This document shows, piece by piece, positions 7,986 to 19,437 of a DNA stretch of 62,988 nt. The stretch spans positions 1 to 62,988 of the forward strand of contig NZ_BCPV01000004.1 in assembly GCF_001544135.1 (NCBI RefSeq), in the 5' to 3' direction. Below the pieces are notes generated by a model. That model searched no databases. It worked only from the letters and a program-made list of their open reading frames with translations, and was not told the origin of the DNA. Each line of letters begins with the position of its first letter. Position 1 is the stretch's first letter. The position numbers and the translations under genes were made by a program. Source of the DNA: Geobacillus zalihae NBRC 101842 (lineage in GTDB: Bacteria > Bacillota > Bacilli > Bacillales > Anoxybacillaceae).

Positions 7986-8888
7986 ATGAAACTGATCACC
8001 GCACTTTTCGATGGAGAAACGTTTGTTGGAGCCGTGCCGCAAGGAGACGACCGGGCGGTTCATTTGCGCCGCGCCGAACGGGCGATGGATGGAACGGAGA
8101 CGATGCCGACGACGATGGTTGAAGCGATTGCCCAAGGGGAGGAGTTTCTCGTACGGGCGCAAAAAGTGATTGACTGGGCGCTAGGCCATCCGACGCGGGA
8201 GTACGTTTATCGCCTCAACGATGTCCGTCTTTTGGCCCCGATCCCACGGCCGGCGAAAAACATTTTTTGCATTGGAAAAAACTATGTTGATCACGCGCTG
8301 GAGCTCGGCGGCGCCGATGTGCCGGAGCATTTGATCGTCTTCACGAAAGCGCCGACAACGGTCATCGGTCATGAGGAAACGATTTTGCGCCATGCCGATG
8401 TCACGGATGAAATGGACTATGAAGGGGAGCTGGCGGTGGTCATTGGCAAACAAGGGCGGGCGATCCGCCGCGAAGACGCGCTTGATTACGTATTTGGATA
8501 CACGATCATCAACGATGTGACAGCAAGAGATTTGCAGGAGCGGCACCAACAATATTTTCTCGGCAAAAGCTTGGATACATTTTGCCCGATGGGGCCATGG
8601 ATCGTGCCAAGCAAATTTGTGCCAAATCCAAACGATTTGCGCATCGAGACACGGGTCAACGGCGAAGTGCGCCAGCAAGCGAACACGAAACAATTGATTT
8701 TTTCCATTGAATCGATCATCGAGACGATCTCCAAAGGCATTACGCTTGAGCCGGGCGACATCATTGCGACAGGAACTCCGGCTGGAGTCGGCAAAGGGAT
8801 GAACCCGCCGCGTTTTTTGCAGACGGGTGATGTCATTGAGGTGACGGTGGAAGGCATCGGCATGTTGCGCAACAAAGTGGGAGAGTAA
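7986..8888 (+). CDS. yisK: Fumarylacetoacetate hydrolase family protein YisK
   Basis: 300 aa from ATG 7986 (MKLITALFDG) behind GGGAGAGAGGCACG. The open frame extends 24 codons upstream without support. It has the FAH fold: PRPAKNIFCIGKNY, then metal-binding carboxylates in DYEGELAVVIG and NDVTARDLQ, and the GDIIATGTPAGVG loop. B. subtilis YisK is a FAH-family enzyme with oxaloacetate decarboxylase activity that also affects cell shape through Mbl. Substrate here is inferred only. It is divergent from yisI and followed by yisL, as in B. subtilis. Confidence 0.92.
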   Translation: MKLITALFDGETFVGAVPQGDDRAVHLRRAERAMDGTETMPTTMVEAIAQGEEFLVRAQKVIDWALGHPTREYVYRLNDVRLLAPIPRPAKNIFCIGKNYVDHALELGGADVPEHLIVFTKAPTTVIGHEETILRHADVTDEMDYEGELAVVIGKQGRAIRREDALDYVFGYTIINDVTARDLQERHQQYFLGKSLDTFCPMGPWIVPSKFVPNPNDLRIETRVNGEVRQQANTKQLIFSIESIIETISKGITLEPGDIIATGTPAGVGKGMNPPRFLQTGDVIEVTVEGIGMLRNKVGE

Positions 8889-8917
8889 ACGGCGAAAGTG
8901 AGGAAGCTCCCATTGAT

Positions 8918-8955
8918 GCTCAAAAGGCGTCCTCTTGAAAAGAAAGGGCGTCTTT
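8918..8955 (+). terminator. Terminator after yisK
   Basis: AAAGGCG (with one G-T pair) matches CGTCTTT around an inner CCTCTT/AAGAAAGG stem, followed by CGTTTTC. It stands between yisK and yisL. Confidence 0.55.
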
Positions 8956-9030
8956 CGTTTTCGTGAAGTTTGTCAACCGTAAGCCCGCCGTGCTATGATG
9001 GGAAGGAACAAGGAATGGTTGGAGGGATGG

Positions 9031-9387
9031 ATGTTGACGCATGCCCATATTACGAGCTGGCTCATCACGATTGTTTTGTTTTTCCTTGCGGTGTCGATGG
9101 AGCGGCAAGGGGCGGGCAAAGCCAAGATCGTGCAAATGGTGTTGCGGCTGTTTTACATTCTCACGATCGTGACGGGCCTGCTTTTGCTGCATAGCATTGC
9201 TTCGATATCTGCGCTTTATTGGCTAAAGGCGCTTGCCGGGCTGTGGGTGATCGGAGCGATGGAAATGGTTTTAGCAGCTGTAAAAAAAGGAAAAAGCGCG
9301 GCGGCAGGATGGACGCAATGGGTCATTGCCCTTGTGGTGACGCTGTTCCTTGGCCTGTTGCTGCCACTTGGTTTTGACTTATTCTAA
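9031..9387 (+). CDS. yisL: YisL family small membrane protein (UPF0344)
   Basis: 118 aa with four hydrophobic helices (SWLITIVLFFLAV, VLRLFYILTIVTGLLLL, WLKALAGLWVIGAMEMV, WVIALVVTLFLGLLLPL). The start is ATG 9031, giving MLTHAHITSW, because GGAGGG lies seven bases before it and the length equals that of B. subtilis YisL. A twelve-codon upstream extension from GTG/ATG 8995 is unlikely. No function is established. It follows yisK in conserved order and has its own downstream terminator. Confidence 0.88.
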   Translation: MLTHAHITSWLITIVLFFLAVSMERQGAGKAKIVQMVLRLFYILTIVTGLLLLHSIASISALYWLKALAGLWVIGAMEMVLAAVKKGKSAAAGWTQWVIALVVTLFLGLLLPLGFDLF

Positions 9388-9390
9388 AGC

Positions 9391-9423
9391 GAAGCGGCAG
9401 CCTTCTATTGGTTGCCGCTTTTG
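9391..9423 (+). terminator. Terminator after yisL
   Basis: AAGCGGCAGCC and TGGTTGCCGCTT form a stem around TTCTAT, followed by TTGTC. Typical rho-independent signal. Confidence 0.75.
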
Positions 9424-9512
9424 TCGAAGGCGAAAATATGATATGGTAAAACAAACAATGTTTTTTGCATTTTTCGACCTCGTTGGTCAGCGGGAGGGGG
9501 GCATGATCGTTT

Positions 9513-12356
9513 ATGCGTTGGTTCTGCTGCCGCCGCGCCGAGGAGCTGGATCATTTGCTCAGGGAGCATAGTTCTTCCTTGGATGAGCCGTTGTTTGTCC
9601 AAATCGCGGGCAATGATGAGGCAGCAGTGCGCCATGCGGCCGCCGCGTTAGCCCGTCGTTGGCCGCACGCCCATATGGTTGGGATGGCAGGACCGCTGCC
9701 AATGGCCGGGGAGGCGAATCTCGCTGTTGGCGTCGCGTCGATGACGTCTTCAACCGTTTCGTCGTTGGCGCTGCCAGCTGATGAGTTTGACCGACCGGAT
9801 GGATTGGCGGCGTTGATCGCGGAGGCGGTCGTTCGTCACGATACGACGTTGCTTTTGTTGTTTACGAATCACCGCTCGGCTTTGCCGCCTTTGCTTCGCC
9901 ATTTGCCGCTTGCAAACGAACGAATGGTTATCATCGGCTGCGCGCTTCCCGAGGGCAGCGTGTTATTTTCGCCCGACGGTCGGCTTGAGCGCGGAGGAAT
10001 CGCCGTCTCTTTCAGTGGAACAGCGCTTCGCGGCCACTGTGCCGCACCGTTTTTATGGGAGCCGATTGGCTTGGCGTTTTCCATCACGAAAAGCCGCGAT
10101 CAGCAGATTGACGAGCTAAACGGGCAAAAAGCGTCGAGCTATTTGGAACGGTATTTAGGAAAAGAGTTTATCGAACGCCTTCCGTTTTCTGGGATGGAAT
10201 TTCCGTTTCTTATCGAACGGAACGGACGCGATGTCTGCCTGCCGATTGTCGCTGTCAACCAGGATGGCTCGGTTGCCGTAAGGAGCCATGTCCATAACGG
10301 AGAAAAGGTGCGATTTGCTTATATTCATGCCGCGTCCCTTTACTGGAGCGCGCGTGATGTGGCGATGCAAACGGCCAAGCAACCAGCAGAAGGAATGCTG
10401 CTTTACTACAGTGCGGCGCTCGGTGGGTATACGCGCCCGCTGTTTGACGGCGTGGCTGCGGCGTTTGGACAGGCAGCGCTGTTTCCGGCCGTCGAGGTGT
10501 TGGTGAAAGATGCGTATACGGCGGTGCGGCCGGCCGCATTTGCGGCCATTTCGCTGGCGGAAACAGCGGCCTCGGCGGAGAGCGGCCTACTGTCACCGTG
10601 GTCATCGCCGCCAGAAGGGATGATGACATTGGCGCAGCTCATGTCAACATCATCCCGCGACATGGAGCGGCTGCACGTCCGCCTGCAAATGTCGGAGCAA
10701 CGCTACAAATCGTTGTTTGAGCATAACACGGACATTGTCTATTCCACAGATTTGCACGGCCGTTTGACAAGCGTCAACCCCGCTTTTGAGCAAGTGCTCG
10801 GTTACAAGAAAGAAGAGATTTTGTATACGAATTCGCTCAAGTATATTCATCCGAATGATATTCCCCGCGTCACTCGCTATTTTTACCGAGCGCTGCAGGG
10901 GAATATCCAAACGTATAACTTGGAAATTCCGACGAAATCGGGAGAACGGCTTTTGTTTCAAATGAAAAACATTCCCATCATTGTGGATGGCAAAAAGGTC
11001 GGCATTTACGGAATCGGACGCAACATTACCGAGCAAAAAAAGGCGGAAGAGAAAATCTCTTATTTAGCATATTACGACATCGATACGAACTTGCCCAACC
11101 GGACAAAGTGGATGGAATTGTTTTCCGAACAGCTGGATAAAGCCAAGCAGAAGCGACGAAAGATGGCGGTTGCTTTGATCGATTTGGACCGGTTTAAATG
11201 GATTAACGACAGCGTCGGCCATTACGCCGGAGATGACATTTTGCGCCAGCTTGTCGAGCGCATTCGCCGCGCCTTGCCGCCTAGTGCGGAGCTTGGCCGA
11301 TTTCATGGCGACAAGTTTTGCTTGCTTTTTCCGCTCAAAACAGAGGCCCAGGCGGCGACGGAAGCGGCGCTCCGCATCGTGCGCGAAGTGGCGCGGCCGA
11401 TTGTGTACGACGGAAAGGAATTTTTCGTTACAGCAAGCGTTGGTCTAGCGATGTTTCCAGATGACGGAGAGGACGAACATGCGCTCCTTAGGCACGCCGA
11501 TATGGCGGTCAATATGGCGAAAAAAGGCGGCGGCAACCGGGTGGAGCGCTACTGCGCGCAAATGAACGAAGAAGCAATGCACCGATTGGAAATGGGCGGA
11601 CATTTGCGCAGGGCGATCGAAGAGAATGAATTATTTCTTTGCTACCAACCAATTGTCGACGTACATACGGGTGCGGTGAAGGCGACGGAGGCGCTGATTC
11701 GCTGGCGCCATCCGAAGCTTGGGCTTGTGCGGCCGGATGAATTCATCCCTTTGGCGGAAGAGACCGGGTTGATTCATGAGATTGGGCGCTGGGTGCTGAA
11801 AACCGCCTGCAGACAGACGAAACAATGGCAGGAAATTACAGGAAATAACCGGCTTTCCATTTTTGTTAACGTATCCCCTGTCCAGTTTCAACACGAGCGG
11901 TTTGTAGACAATGTAAAACAAGCGCTTAAGCAGTCACGCTTGTCTCCGTCCTGTTTGCATCTCGAATTGACCGAACATTCGATGCTCCGTTATCTGTCCA
12001 GCACGATGCGGACAATGGACGAGTTGAGGAAGCTTGGCGTCGGCATCGCCGTCGATGATTTCGGCAGCGGATATTCCTCGTTCCATTATTTAAAGCGGTT
12101 GCCAGCGACAATATTGAAAATTGACCGTGCCTTTATTGAACAATTGCATGCCAACGCTTCCGATGAGGCCATTGTCAAGGCGATGATTACGATGGGACAC
12201 GGGTTGGGGCTTGAGACGATCGCCGAAGGGGTGGAAACGCCGGAACAGCTCAACCGGCTTCGCGATTTGCAATGCACGTATGCGCAAGGATACGTGTTTT
12301 GTCCGCCGCTTCTCGCTGAAGAAGTGATGCGGTATGTGACGGAAAAGCAAAAGTGA
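9513..12356 (+). CDS. FIST-PAS-GGDEF-EAL signalling protein, probable c-di-GMP phosphodiesterase
   Basis: 947 aa, start ATG 9513 with GGGAGGGGG 12 bases upstream; an in-frame stop lies just before. Domains in order: FIST_N (about 20-200), FIST_C (about 230-360), PAS (about 395-510, YKSLFEHNTDIVYSTD), GGDEF (about 515-680) and EAL (about 695-940). The GGDEF active site reads FHGDKF, so the cyclase is degenerate. The EAL site is complete: TEALIRWRHP, NVSPVQF, LELTEHS, AVDDFGSGYSS, ILKIDRAFI, TIAEGVET and YAQGY. It therefore probably hydrolyses c-di-GMP in response to a small ligand bound by FIST or PAS. No transmembrane helices, so cytoplasmic. It replaces the wprA position of the B. subtilis yis region. 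Confidence 0.93.
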   Translation: MRWFCCRRAEELDHLLREHSSSLDEPLFVQIAGNDEAAVRHAAAALARRWPHAHMVGMAGPLPMAGEANLAVGVASMTSSTVSSLALPADEFDRPDGLAALIAEAVVRHDTTLLLLFTNHRSALPPLLRHLPLANERMVIIGCALPEGSVLFSPDGRLERGGIAVSFSGTALRGHCAAPFLWEPIGLAFSITKSRDQQIDELNGQKASSYLERYLGKEFIERLPFSGMEFPFLIERNGRDVCLPIVAVNQDGSVAVRSHVHNGEKVRFAYIHAASLYWSARDVAMQTAKQPAEGMLLYYSAALGGYTRPLFDGVAAAFGQAALFPAVEVLVKDAYTAVRPAAFAAISLAETAASAESGLLSPWSSPPEGMMTLAQLMSTSSRDMERLHVRLQMSEQRYKSLFEHNTDIVYSTDLHGRLTSVNPAFEQVLGYKKEEILYTNSLKYIHPNDIPRVTRYFYRALQGNIQTYNLEIPTKSGERLLFQMKNIPIIVDGKKVGIYGIGRNITEQKKAEEKISYLAYYDIDTNLPNRTKWMELFSEQLDKAKQKRRKMAVALIDLDRFKWINDSVGHYAGDDILRQLVERIRRALPPSAELGRFHGDKFCLLFPLKTEAQAATEAALRIVREVARPIVYDGKEFFVTASVGLAMFPDDGEDEHALLRHADMAVNMAKKGGGNRVERYCAQMNEEAMHRLEMGGHLRRAIEENELFLCYQPIVDVHTGAVKATEALIRWRHPKLGLVRPDEFIPLAEETGLIHEIGRWVLKTACRQTKQWQEITGNNRLSIFVNVSPVQFQHERFVDNVKQALKQSRLSPSCLHLELTEHSMLRYLSSTMRTMDELRKLGVGIAVDDFGSGYSSFHYLKRLPATILKIDRAFIEQLHANASDEAIVKAMITMGHGLGLETIAEGVETPEQLNRLRDLQCTYAQGYVFCPPLLAEEVMRYVTEKQK

Positions 12357-12398
12357 TCCCCCGCCCGCGTCGGTTGACAGCTGTCGTCCGTCGGCACT

Positions 12399-12439
12399 CC
12401 GCCTGAAGCAAAACGGCTGCTAGGCTTCGCTTCGGGCGG
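12399..12439. other. 11-bp inverted repeat between convergent genes
   Basis: CCGCCTGAAGC at 12399-12409 pairs with GCTTCGGGCGG at 12429-12439, with one G-T pair. It lacks a T-tract on either side. It may limit read-through between the convergent EAL gene and the yisN-like gene. Function is not shown. Confidence 0.45.
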
Positions 12440-12509
12440 AAGGATGGCCGGTAAAAAAACATTGACAGATCACCGTTGGACTTCGACGACGTGAGGATCA
12501 ACAGGCGAT

Positions 12510-13058
12510 TCAGCCGATTTGGGCGCAAATGGCTCGCTCACCGCTGTTTAATGTGATTTCAAAACGGTCGCTTGACGCCCGTCCGCGCTCGTAATAATGG
12601 TGGATGCTGCCAATTTGTTCGGTGTTGTCGTAAATGATGAAATTCACGCCAGACGATTTGGCAAACAATAGGCCGTTGTAGCAATATAAGCAGTCATACA
12701 GCGAAAATCCGAGGCTGTTCAGCCATTGAACAAACTGGAAAAAGGTTGAATCAGGAAGCGCGGCGAGCCATTGTTGATAGGCATAAGTCAGCCGTTTGCG
12801 GAAACGGATGCGATCTCCGTTTTCGAGGGGAAAGACGCCAAGATCCGTGGCGACCGCGCCCTGATCCTGCCATTGCCCGGACAGCCAATGCCCGCAGTGA
12901 AACCATTCGATGCCTTGCTCGGCCATTTCTTCTACTAAAGAGGCTTCCTCTTCTTCTTCGTCGAAGAAGATCCATTCATCGTTGACGAACTCCACTGTTC
13001 CATACACATAAGCCCGCGGCTGTTCCACAATGCATTGCAGTCGTTCCTCGATGTTCAA
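12510..13058 (-). CDS. Uncharacterised protein in the yisN position
   Basis: 182 aa, starting MNIEERLQCIVEQP. The product is acidic near the N-terminus (a run of Asp/Glu at about 32-38), has no signal peptide or membrane helix, and is rich in aromatic residues (WFHCGHW, CLYCYNG). I do not recognise a domain. It sits just before and divergent from asnO, the position of B. subtilis yisN, and may be its counterpart. Codon use is like its neighbours. Ribosome site GGAGGATGAGAGACA precedes the ATG. Confidence 0.78.
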   Translation of the reverse strand: MNIEERLQCIVEQPRAYVYGTVEFVNDEWIFFDEEEEEASLVEEMAEQGIEWFHCGHWLSGQWQDQGAVATDLGVFPLENGDRIRFRKRLTYAYQQWLAALPDSTFFQFVQWLNSLGFSLYDCLYCYNGLLFAKSSGVNFIIYDNTEQIGSIHHYYERGRASSDRFEITLNSGERAICAQIG

Positions 13059-13300
13059 TGTCTCTCATCCTCCTTGTACTCCTCTGTTTTTCCATTTTTT
13101 TGCTGATTTATTCGTGCGGCGACCGACGTCGGACAATTCATCGAAATGACGGGGGGTGCATAAAATGGAATCATGCCGACGTGGAGAACCATCGTGAATC
13201 AAAGGAGCGATCGCTGGAAACGATCGTGAAAAAGAACGGACGAAATGATGGAAACGGGTGAGAACTTGCCATCTTTGATAAAAAGAAAGGATTGGTTTGT

Positions 13301-15148
13301 ATGTGTGGCATTACTGGCTGGGTCCATTTCGGGCGCAATTTGCGCCGCGAGCGGACGGTCATTGACAGCATGACAGAGACGCTCGCCAAACGTGGACCGG
13401 ATGATACAAATACGTGGCTGGACACTCATGTCGCCTTCGGCCATAAACGGCTTGTCGTCGTGGATCCGGCTGGCGGCAAACAACCGATGGTCCGGCAAAA
13501 AAACGGACATCGTTATACGATCGTCTATAACGGCGAGCTGTATAATACGGAAGACATTCGCAAGGAACTGTTGCGCCAAGGCTATCGATTTGATGGTCAT
13601 TCCGATACAGAAGTGTTGCTTGCCGCATATATGGAATGGAAGGAGAAATGCGTCGATTGGCTCAACGGCATTTTTGCCTTCGCCGTTTGGGACGAGGAGC
13701 GCGAGCTGTTATTTATGGCGCGCGACCGGCTCGGAGTAAAACCTTTGTTTTATCGAGAAGATGGCGAGGGGTTGCTGTTTGGCTCGGAAGTGAAAGCCAT
13801 TTTGGCCCATCCCGATGTAAAGGCAGAAGTCAATTATGAAGGACTCGCCGAAGTGTTCGGCCTCGGACCGTCGCGCACACCGGGGCACGGCGTGTTTGAC
13901 GGCATTCGAGAGCTACGCCCGGCACATGCGCTCACGTTCTCTCGCAGCGGGCTTCGCATTTGGCGGTATTGGAATGTCGAAAGCGACGTCCATCGCGATT
14001 CATTCGAGGAAACGGTCGAAAAGCTGCGCTTTCTATTGACGGATGCGGTCACGCGCCAACTCGTTTCCGATGTACCGGTTTGCACCTTCCTTTCTGGTGG
14101 GGTCGACTCGAGCGCCATTACGGCGATTGCTGCCAATGCCTTCGCGGCAGCTGGAAAAGGGCCGCTGCACACCTACTCGATCGATTATGAAGGGAACGAC
14201 CAGTATTTCAAAGCCAACGATTTTCAACCAAACACGGATGCGCCCTTTATCGAACAGGTGTCAAACCAATTTCAAACGGTTCATCATCGCTGTGTGATCA
14301 CGCAAGAGGAACTGTTCCGCCATTTGCATGAAGCCGTCATCGTCCGCGACGTTCCGGGCATGGCCGATGTCGATTCTTCGCTTCTTTGGTTTTGCAAACA
14401 AATTCGCGAACGGTTTGTCGTCAGCTTATCAGGGGAGTGCGCCGATGAAATTTTCGGCGGCTATCCATGGTTTCATCGGCCGGACGATTTGGCGCGGAAA
14501 GGATTCCCATGGATGCGCTCGATTGAGGCGCGCATCGGGTTGTTAAAGGAAGAATGGCGGCAAAAGCTTCGCCTTGACGACTATGTGCAAATGCGTTATG
14601 AACAAACGCTTGCTGAAGTGCCGCGTCTCGAGGGGGAAAGCGCCGAGGAGGCGAAGCGGCGTGAGCTGTTTTACTTAAATATGATTTGGTTTATGACGAC
14701 ACTGCTTGACCGAAAAGACCGGATGAGCATGGGAGCAAGCTTGGAAGTGCGTGTGCCGTTCGCTGACCATCGCATTGTCGAATACGTTTGGAACATTCCG
14801 TGGGATATGAAAATGTATGGAGGACGAGAAAAAGGCCTTTTGCGAAAAGCGCTCGAGGGATTGCTTCCCGAAGAGGTGCTCTACCGGAAAAAAAGCCCCT
14901 ATCCGAAAACGCACCATCCTCTATATACGAAACTTGTCAAGCAATGGCTTGAGCAGTTGCTCCATGACCGCTCTTCGGTTTTGCACGAGTTTTTCGACCG
15001 GGAAAAATTGTTGGCGCTCATTGAAACAGAAGGGAAGTCGTTCCAAGTGCCGTGGTTTGGGCAGCTCATGACCGGTCCGCAGCTGCTCGCTTACCTTGGC
15101 CAAGTGCACGTTTGGTTTGATCATTACGGCATTCGCATTAAAGAATAA
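13301..15148 (+). CDS. asnO: Asparagine synthase (glutamine-hydrolysing) AsnO
   Basis: 615 aa. The start is ATG 13301 (MCGITGW), because class II amidotransferases need Cys2 as nucleophile after Met removal; AGAAAGG precedes it by ten bases. The N-terminal glutaminase (1 to about 210) shows YNGELYN and GHSDTEVLL. The C-terminal synthetase has the PP-loop FLSGGVDSSAI at about residue 265 and GECADEIFGGYPWF. It makes Asn from Asp, Gln and ATP. In B. subtilis asnO is the sporulation-linked paralogue and lies between yisN and yisQ, as here. It ends in a strong terminator. Confidence 0.93.
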   Translation: MCGITGWVHFGRNLRRERTVIDSMTETLAKRGPDDTNTWLDTHVAFGHKRLVVVDPAGGKQPMVRQKNGHRYTIVYNGELYNTEDIRKELLRQGYRFDGHSDTEVLLAAYMEWKEKCVDWLNGIFAFAVWDEERELLFMARDRLGVKPLFYREDGEGLLFGSEVKAILAHPDVKAEVNYEGLAEVFGLGPSRTPGHGVFDGIRELRPAHALTFSRSGLRIWRYWNVESDVHRDSFEETVEKLRFLLTDAVTRQLVSDVPVCTFLSGGVDSSAITAIAANAFAAAGKGPLHTYSIDYEGNDQYFKANDFQPNTDAPFIEQVSNQFQTVHHRCVITQEELFRHLHEAVIVRDVPGMADVDSSLLWFCKQIRERFVVSLSGECADEIFGGYPWFHRPDDLARKGFPWMRSIEARIGLLKEEWRQKLRLDDYVQMRYEQTLAEVPRLEGESAEEAKRRELFYLNMIWFMTTLLDRKDRMSMGASLEVRVPFADHRIVEYVWNIPWDMKMYGGREKGLLRKALEGLLPEEVLYRKKSPYPKTHHPLYTKLVKQWLEQLLHDRSSVLHEFFDREKLLALIETEGKSFQVPWFGQLMTGPQLLAYLGQVHVWFDHYGIRIKE

Positions 15149-15178
15149 GAGCTGCGCCTACGCGCAGCTCTTATTCGA
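15149..15178. terminator. Terminator between asnO and yisQ
   Basis: GAGCTGCGC and GCGCAGCTC form a perfect nine-base stem around CTAC, followed by TTATT. The genes on both sides point at it, so it can serve both. On the minus strand it is followed by TTATTCTTT. Confidence 0.8.
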
Positions 15179-15188
15179 TTTGGCGGCG

Positions 15189-16541
15189 CTACGCCATTTT
15201 TGCTTGTGGCACCATCGTTTTTTTCATCCAGACGCGCGACCGCCAGCGCCAAAGCATCAACAGTCCGCGCAGCCATTCGTCGGCGATGAACGACAGCCAA
15301 ATGCCGACGAGGCCAAATCCGAGGGCGATGCCAAATACGTAAGCAATGGTCACGCCGACGCCCCACATCGACAAAATGCCCATATAGACAGGGAATTGCA
15401 CATCGCCAGCGGCACGAAGCGAGCTGATAATCACTAAATTAAATGAGCGCCCCGGTTCAAGGATAATCGTTAACAGCAACAGTTTGCGGCCAAGAACAAT
15501 CATTGAGCGGTCATCGGTAAAGAGCGACAGCAACGGCTCGGCAAACCAATAGGCGGCTGCGGCCAGCAACACTGAGATGGCGATGGCGCTGTACAAACTT
15601 TTCAAGCAGCGGGCGTAGGCTTCCTCGTATCGCCCGGCCCCGACGAAGTGGCCGACGAGAATTTGCGTTCCTTGGCTGACGGCGATGCCGAATAAAAACA
15701 CAAACATCATAATGTTTTGCGTGTATACACGGACGGTCAATGCCTCAGCGCCAAGCCATGTAATGAAATACGTAATGACCATTTGCGCCGTATTGTACGA
15801 AAGATGTTCCCCGGCTGCCGGAACACCGATTTTCAGCAGTGAGCGCAAATAGTGAAACGGAAGGCGGCGAAACGCCCTTGGTGCGAGCGGAATGTTTGTT
15901 CGTTTGCGCAACAAAGCAAGAAGTGCGAGAAAGGCCATGCCACGGCTGGCGGCGGTCGATATAGCAGCCCCTTGGATGCCGAGGGCGGGCAGGCCAAACA
16001 AGCCAAAAATGAGGACCGCGTTGCTGATGACGTGCAAAACGTTCATGCCAACCGCCACATACATCGTGTCACGGGTGAAGCCATAGCTTTTCAAAATGGC
16101 GCCGACCGTCATCATCAGCGCTTGGATGAACAAAAATCCACCGACAATCGCCAAATAATGGGTTCCTTCATCGAGCAGCTCGGCGGGCAAATCCATCATT
16201 CGCAAAATCGGCTCGCTGAATGCGGCGAGAATGGCGCTTAACAACAATCCGAACAACAAATTGGCCACGAGGGATACAAGCGATACGTCAACGGCTTCTT
16301 GCTCTCGGCGGGCGCCTAAATATTGAGCAACAAGCACTGCTGTCGCTAAAGCGACGAAGTTGAACAGCACGATCGTTAAAGTGATGATTTGGTTCGCCAC
16401 CCCGACGGCAGCAACCGCGTGATCTGAATACTGGCTGAGCATCAGTGTATCGGCGTTGCCCATCACCATATAGAGCAGCGTTTCAATAAAAATTGGCCAC
16501 GTCAAGGAAAACAGTGACCGCGTTTTGGCCTCATGGCGCAT
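15189..16541 (-). CDS. yisQ: MATE family efflux transporter YisQ
   Basis: 450 aa with twelve hydrophobic segments in two related halves. The start (MRHEAKTRSLFSLTWPIFIETLLYM) and the phrases GNADTLMLSQYSD and VAQYLGA are typical of MATE drug/cation antiporters of the NorM/DinF type. It sits in the cytoplasmic membrane and would export organic cations or toxic metabolites using Na+ or H+. It is divergent from the AraC-type gene, which may control it. Order asnO-yisQ-yisR matches B. subtilis (yisP is absent here). Confidence 0.9.
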   Translation of the reverse strand: MRHEAKTRSLFSLTWPIFIETLLYMVMGNADTLMLSQYSDHAVAAVGVANQIITLTIVLFNFVALATAVLVAQYLGARREQEAVDVSLVSLVANLLFGLLLSAILAAFSEPILRMMDLPAELLDEGTHYLAIVGGFLFIQALMMTVGAILKSYGFTRDTMYVAVGMNVLHVISNAVLIFGLFGLPALGIQGAAISTAASRGMAFLALLALLRKRTNIPLAPRAFRRLPFHYLRSLLKIGVPAAGEHLSYNTAQMVITYFITWLGAEALTVRVYTQNIMMFVFLFGIAVSQGTQILVGHFVGAGRYEEAYARCLKSLYSAIAISVLLAAAAYWFAEPLLSLFTDDRSMIVLGRKLLLLTIILEPGRSFNLVIISSLRAAGDVQFPVYMGILSMWGVGVTIAYVFGIALGFGLVGIWLSFIADEWLRGLLMLWRWRSRVWMKKTMVPQAKMA

Positions 16542-16667
16542 GTTGAGACAACTCCTTTTTCTTATTCCGACTTGAACGATATATTCAGTTTAGCTAGTTT
16601 GTTGCATAATGGAAAGAGAAAGAAGCGATTTTGCTTGCACATTTCCGACAAAAGAGGGGAGAGGCCG

Positions 16668-17528
16668 ATGGATACGGTCACATTTTCCATGCCGCCGCTG
16701 CCGGTGTTCATCAAAGGGGCGGAAAGTGTATTTCTGGAAGGAAAGAAGCATTTCCGCCGCACATTTTCCGTCTTTGATTTGCTTTACGTGAAACGAGGCT
16801 GTTTGTATATGACAGAAAACGGGCGCGAGTTTGCGGTTGGCAGTGGACACTATTTGTTGTTGATTCCGGGAAGGGAACATTACGGACACCGCCCATGCGA
16901 AGAACGGACGGAGCTGGTTTGGCTTCATTTTTTGCTGCCAGACTTTGCGGTCGTTTCCGATTGCGGTGTCAGCCGGCAGATCGTGATCGAAAAGGAGGCG
17001 ACATACACCGAGCCGATCCAATACCGGCTCTCCATCCGTCAATATGGCGAAGTCAAGCAGCGCGAGCGGGTGGAACAGCTGCTAAGTCAAATCGTGGAAC
17101 AAAACATTCGGCGGGATATCGATCAGCCACTCCGGCAGCTGCTGTTGTTCATCGAATTCCTTTGGCACTTGCAAAAACAAGAGCTTTCCGTCCCGAGTGC
17201 GTCTGAACAGATCAGCGCCGCGGTGGTTGCGTATATCGAGAAACATTTCAGCGAGCCGATTACACTGGACATGCTCGCGCAGGAGCTCCGATTCCACCCG
17301 GACTACATCACCCGCTGCATGCAAAAAACGATGGGCATGGGATTTAGCCGCTACTTGGCGCATTATCGGTTGTCAAAGGCAAAGCAATGGTTGGCGGAGA
17401 CGAACGAGACGATTGAGGCGATCGCCAAGCGGGTTGGCATTGACGATGGCGCCTACTTTTCGCGCCTGTTTAAAAAGGTGGAAGGAATCACGCCGACCGA
17501 ATATCGGCGCATGGCGCGGCGTAATTGA
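16668..17528 (+). CDS. yisR: AraC family transcriptional regulator YisR
   Basis: 286 aa from ATG 16668 (MDTVTFSMPPLPVF) behind AGAGGGGAGAGG. The open frame reaches 45 codons upstream into the yisQ leader, which is unlikely to be coding. The N-terminal cupin-like ligand domain (about 1-150) has FAVGSGHYLLLIPG. The C-terminal double helix-turn-helix (about 185-285) has LTLDMLAQELRF-like and ETNETIEAIAKRVGI helices and the AraC hallmark DGAYFSRLFKKVEGITPTEYR. The ligand is unknown. A sugar sensor or a regulator of the divergent MATE gene are both possible. Confidence 0.9.
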   Translation: MDTVTFSMPPLPVFIKGAESVFLEGKKHFRRTFSVFDLLYVKRGCLYMTENGREFAVGSGHYLLLIPGREHYGHRPCEERTELVWLHFLLPDFAVVSDCGVSRQIVIEKEATYTEPIQYRLSIRQYGEVKQRERVEQLLSQIVEQNIRRDIDQPLRQLLLFIEFLWHLQKQELSVPSASEQISAAVVAYIEKHFSEPITLDMLAQELRFHPDYITRCMQKTMGMGFSRYLAHYRLSKAKQWLAETNETIEAIAKRVGIDDGAYFSRLFKKVEGITPTEYRRMARRN

Positions 17529-17578
17529 CCTTCTTCTATGCCGGTGGTATAGATGGGGACGGTCAGCAAAAGATCAAA

Positions 17579-17604
17579 CCGGTGCAGCTTGTCCTCTGCA
17601 CCGG
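17579..17604. other. Hairpin between yisR and neopullulanase gene
   Basis: CCGGTGCAG and CTGCACCGG make a perfect nine-base stem around CTTGTCCT. No T-run follows. It lies between two convergent genes and may act as a weak bidirectional terminator. Confidence 0.45.
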
Positions 17605-17643
17605 CAACCGATATGTTTGTCCGTAACCGCCCGCTCAGTCGCC

Positions 17644-19428
<1,785 letters not shown>

Positions 19429-19437
19429 TTATCTGAA

